A stretch of 6,305 bases of DNA from an uncultured Acidobacteriaceae bacterium. Lineage in GTDB: Bacteria; Acidobacteriota; Terriglobia; Terriglobales; Acidobacteriaceae. Under the pieces are notes generated by a model. That model searched no databases and had not been told where the DNA came from. It saw nothing but the letters and a program-made list of their open reading frames with translations. The DNA lies in the NCBI GenBank assembly GCA_903842845.1, contig CAIMNN010000548.1, positions 1 through 6,305 on the forward strand. The letters run 5' to 3'. How positions within the stretch are numbered: the stretch's first letter is position 1; each line of letters begins with the position of its first letter. The translations under genes were made by a program, and so were the position numbers. This document shows positions 6,167-6,305 of the stretch, one piece after another.

Positions 6167-6206
6167 GCGCCCGAAACTGCAATATGCTGTATCCTAAATA
6201 GGAGAT

Positions 6207-6283
6207 GCGCCCGTAGCTCAGCTGGATAGAGCGAACGCCTCCGAAGCGTTAGGTCGTGAGTTCGAATCTCGCCGGGCGCACCA
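6207..6283 (+). tRNA. tRNA-Arg (anticodon CCG), CCA encoded
   Basis: A complete cloverleaf is visible. The acceptor stem is GCGCCCG (6207-6213) with CGGGCGC (6273-6279). The D stem is GCTC (6216-6219) with GAGC (6229-6232), around a loop containing GG. The anticodon stem is AACGC (6234-6238) with GCGTT (6246-6250), around the loop CTCCGAA, so the anticodon is CCG at 6241-6243 and it decodes CGG. The variable loop is AGGTC. The T arm is GTGAG-TTCGAAT-CTCGC, with one G-T pair. Discriminator A6280 is followed by an encoded CCA. A weak -10-like TATCCT (6190-6195) lies upstream, with no good -35. Confidence 0.96.
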
Positions 6284-6305
6284 TCTCTTCTACTTCCTCA
6301 TACCA

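Noticed and set aside
5463..6182. A 239-residue - strand frame opposite the cytochrome gene
   Set aside because: It covers the terminator and the cytochrome's haem sites on the opposite strand, and its composition is Arg/Leu/Val-rich without any recognisable motif.
1..6305. CRISPR array, insertion sequence or toxin-antitoxin pair
   Set aside because: No regularly spaced direct repeats, no transposase motifs or terminal inverted repeats, and no pair of small adjacent genes were found.

Overview
The window looks like a chromosomal segment of an acidobacterium, most likely class Terriglobia (Granulicella/Terriglobus/Edaphobacter-like). This is inferred from moderate-to-high GC, frequent TTG starts, a small diheme cytochrome of the reaction-centre cytochrome-c-subunit type that is widespread in that phylum, and a secreted protein of unknown function with DRPxLHR-type repeats. 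No marker gene fixes the taxonomy.

Layout. Left part (1-2913): a surface-polysaccharide locus. It holds the tail of a probable glycosyltransferase on the + strand, a Wzx-like polysaccharide flippase on the - strand that meets it tail to tail with a 6-bp overlap, and a complete GT4-type glycosyltransferase on the - strand. A strong extended -10 promoter lies between the last two. Middle (2918-4246, - strand): an exported, repeat-bearing protein of unknown function. Its stop lies 4 bp from the best start of the glycosyltransferase, so the two are probably co-transcribed. A 140-bp divergent intergenic region (4247-4386) separates this from the right-hand, + strand part. That part holds a BCP-type peroxiredoxin, an AAG/MPG-type 3-methyladenine DNA glycosylase that overlaps it by 8 bp, a periplasmic diheme c-type cytochrome, a strong intrinsic terminator, and a tRNA-Arg(CCG) with encoded CCA.

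How the genes fit together. The left genes build and export a glycan: glycosyltransferases assemble a lipid-linked oligosaccharide and the flippase moves it across the inner membrane. The exported repeat protein may belong to the same envelope process, but only its position says so. The peroxiredoxin and DNA glycosylase form a compact damage-defence pair, one removing hydroperoxides and the other removing alkylated or deaminated purines. The cytochrome is a periplasmic electron carrier that closes the + strand transcription unit at the terminator.

Most of the window is ordinary core or accessory metabolism. I see no mobile element, CRISPR array, toxin-antitoxin pair or clearly new defence system. 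The most open item is the repeat-bearing secreted protein tied to the glycosyltransferase.
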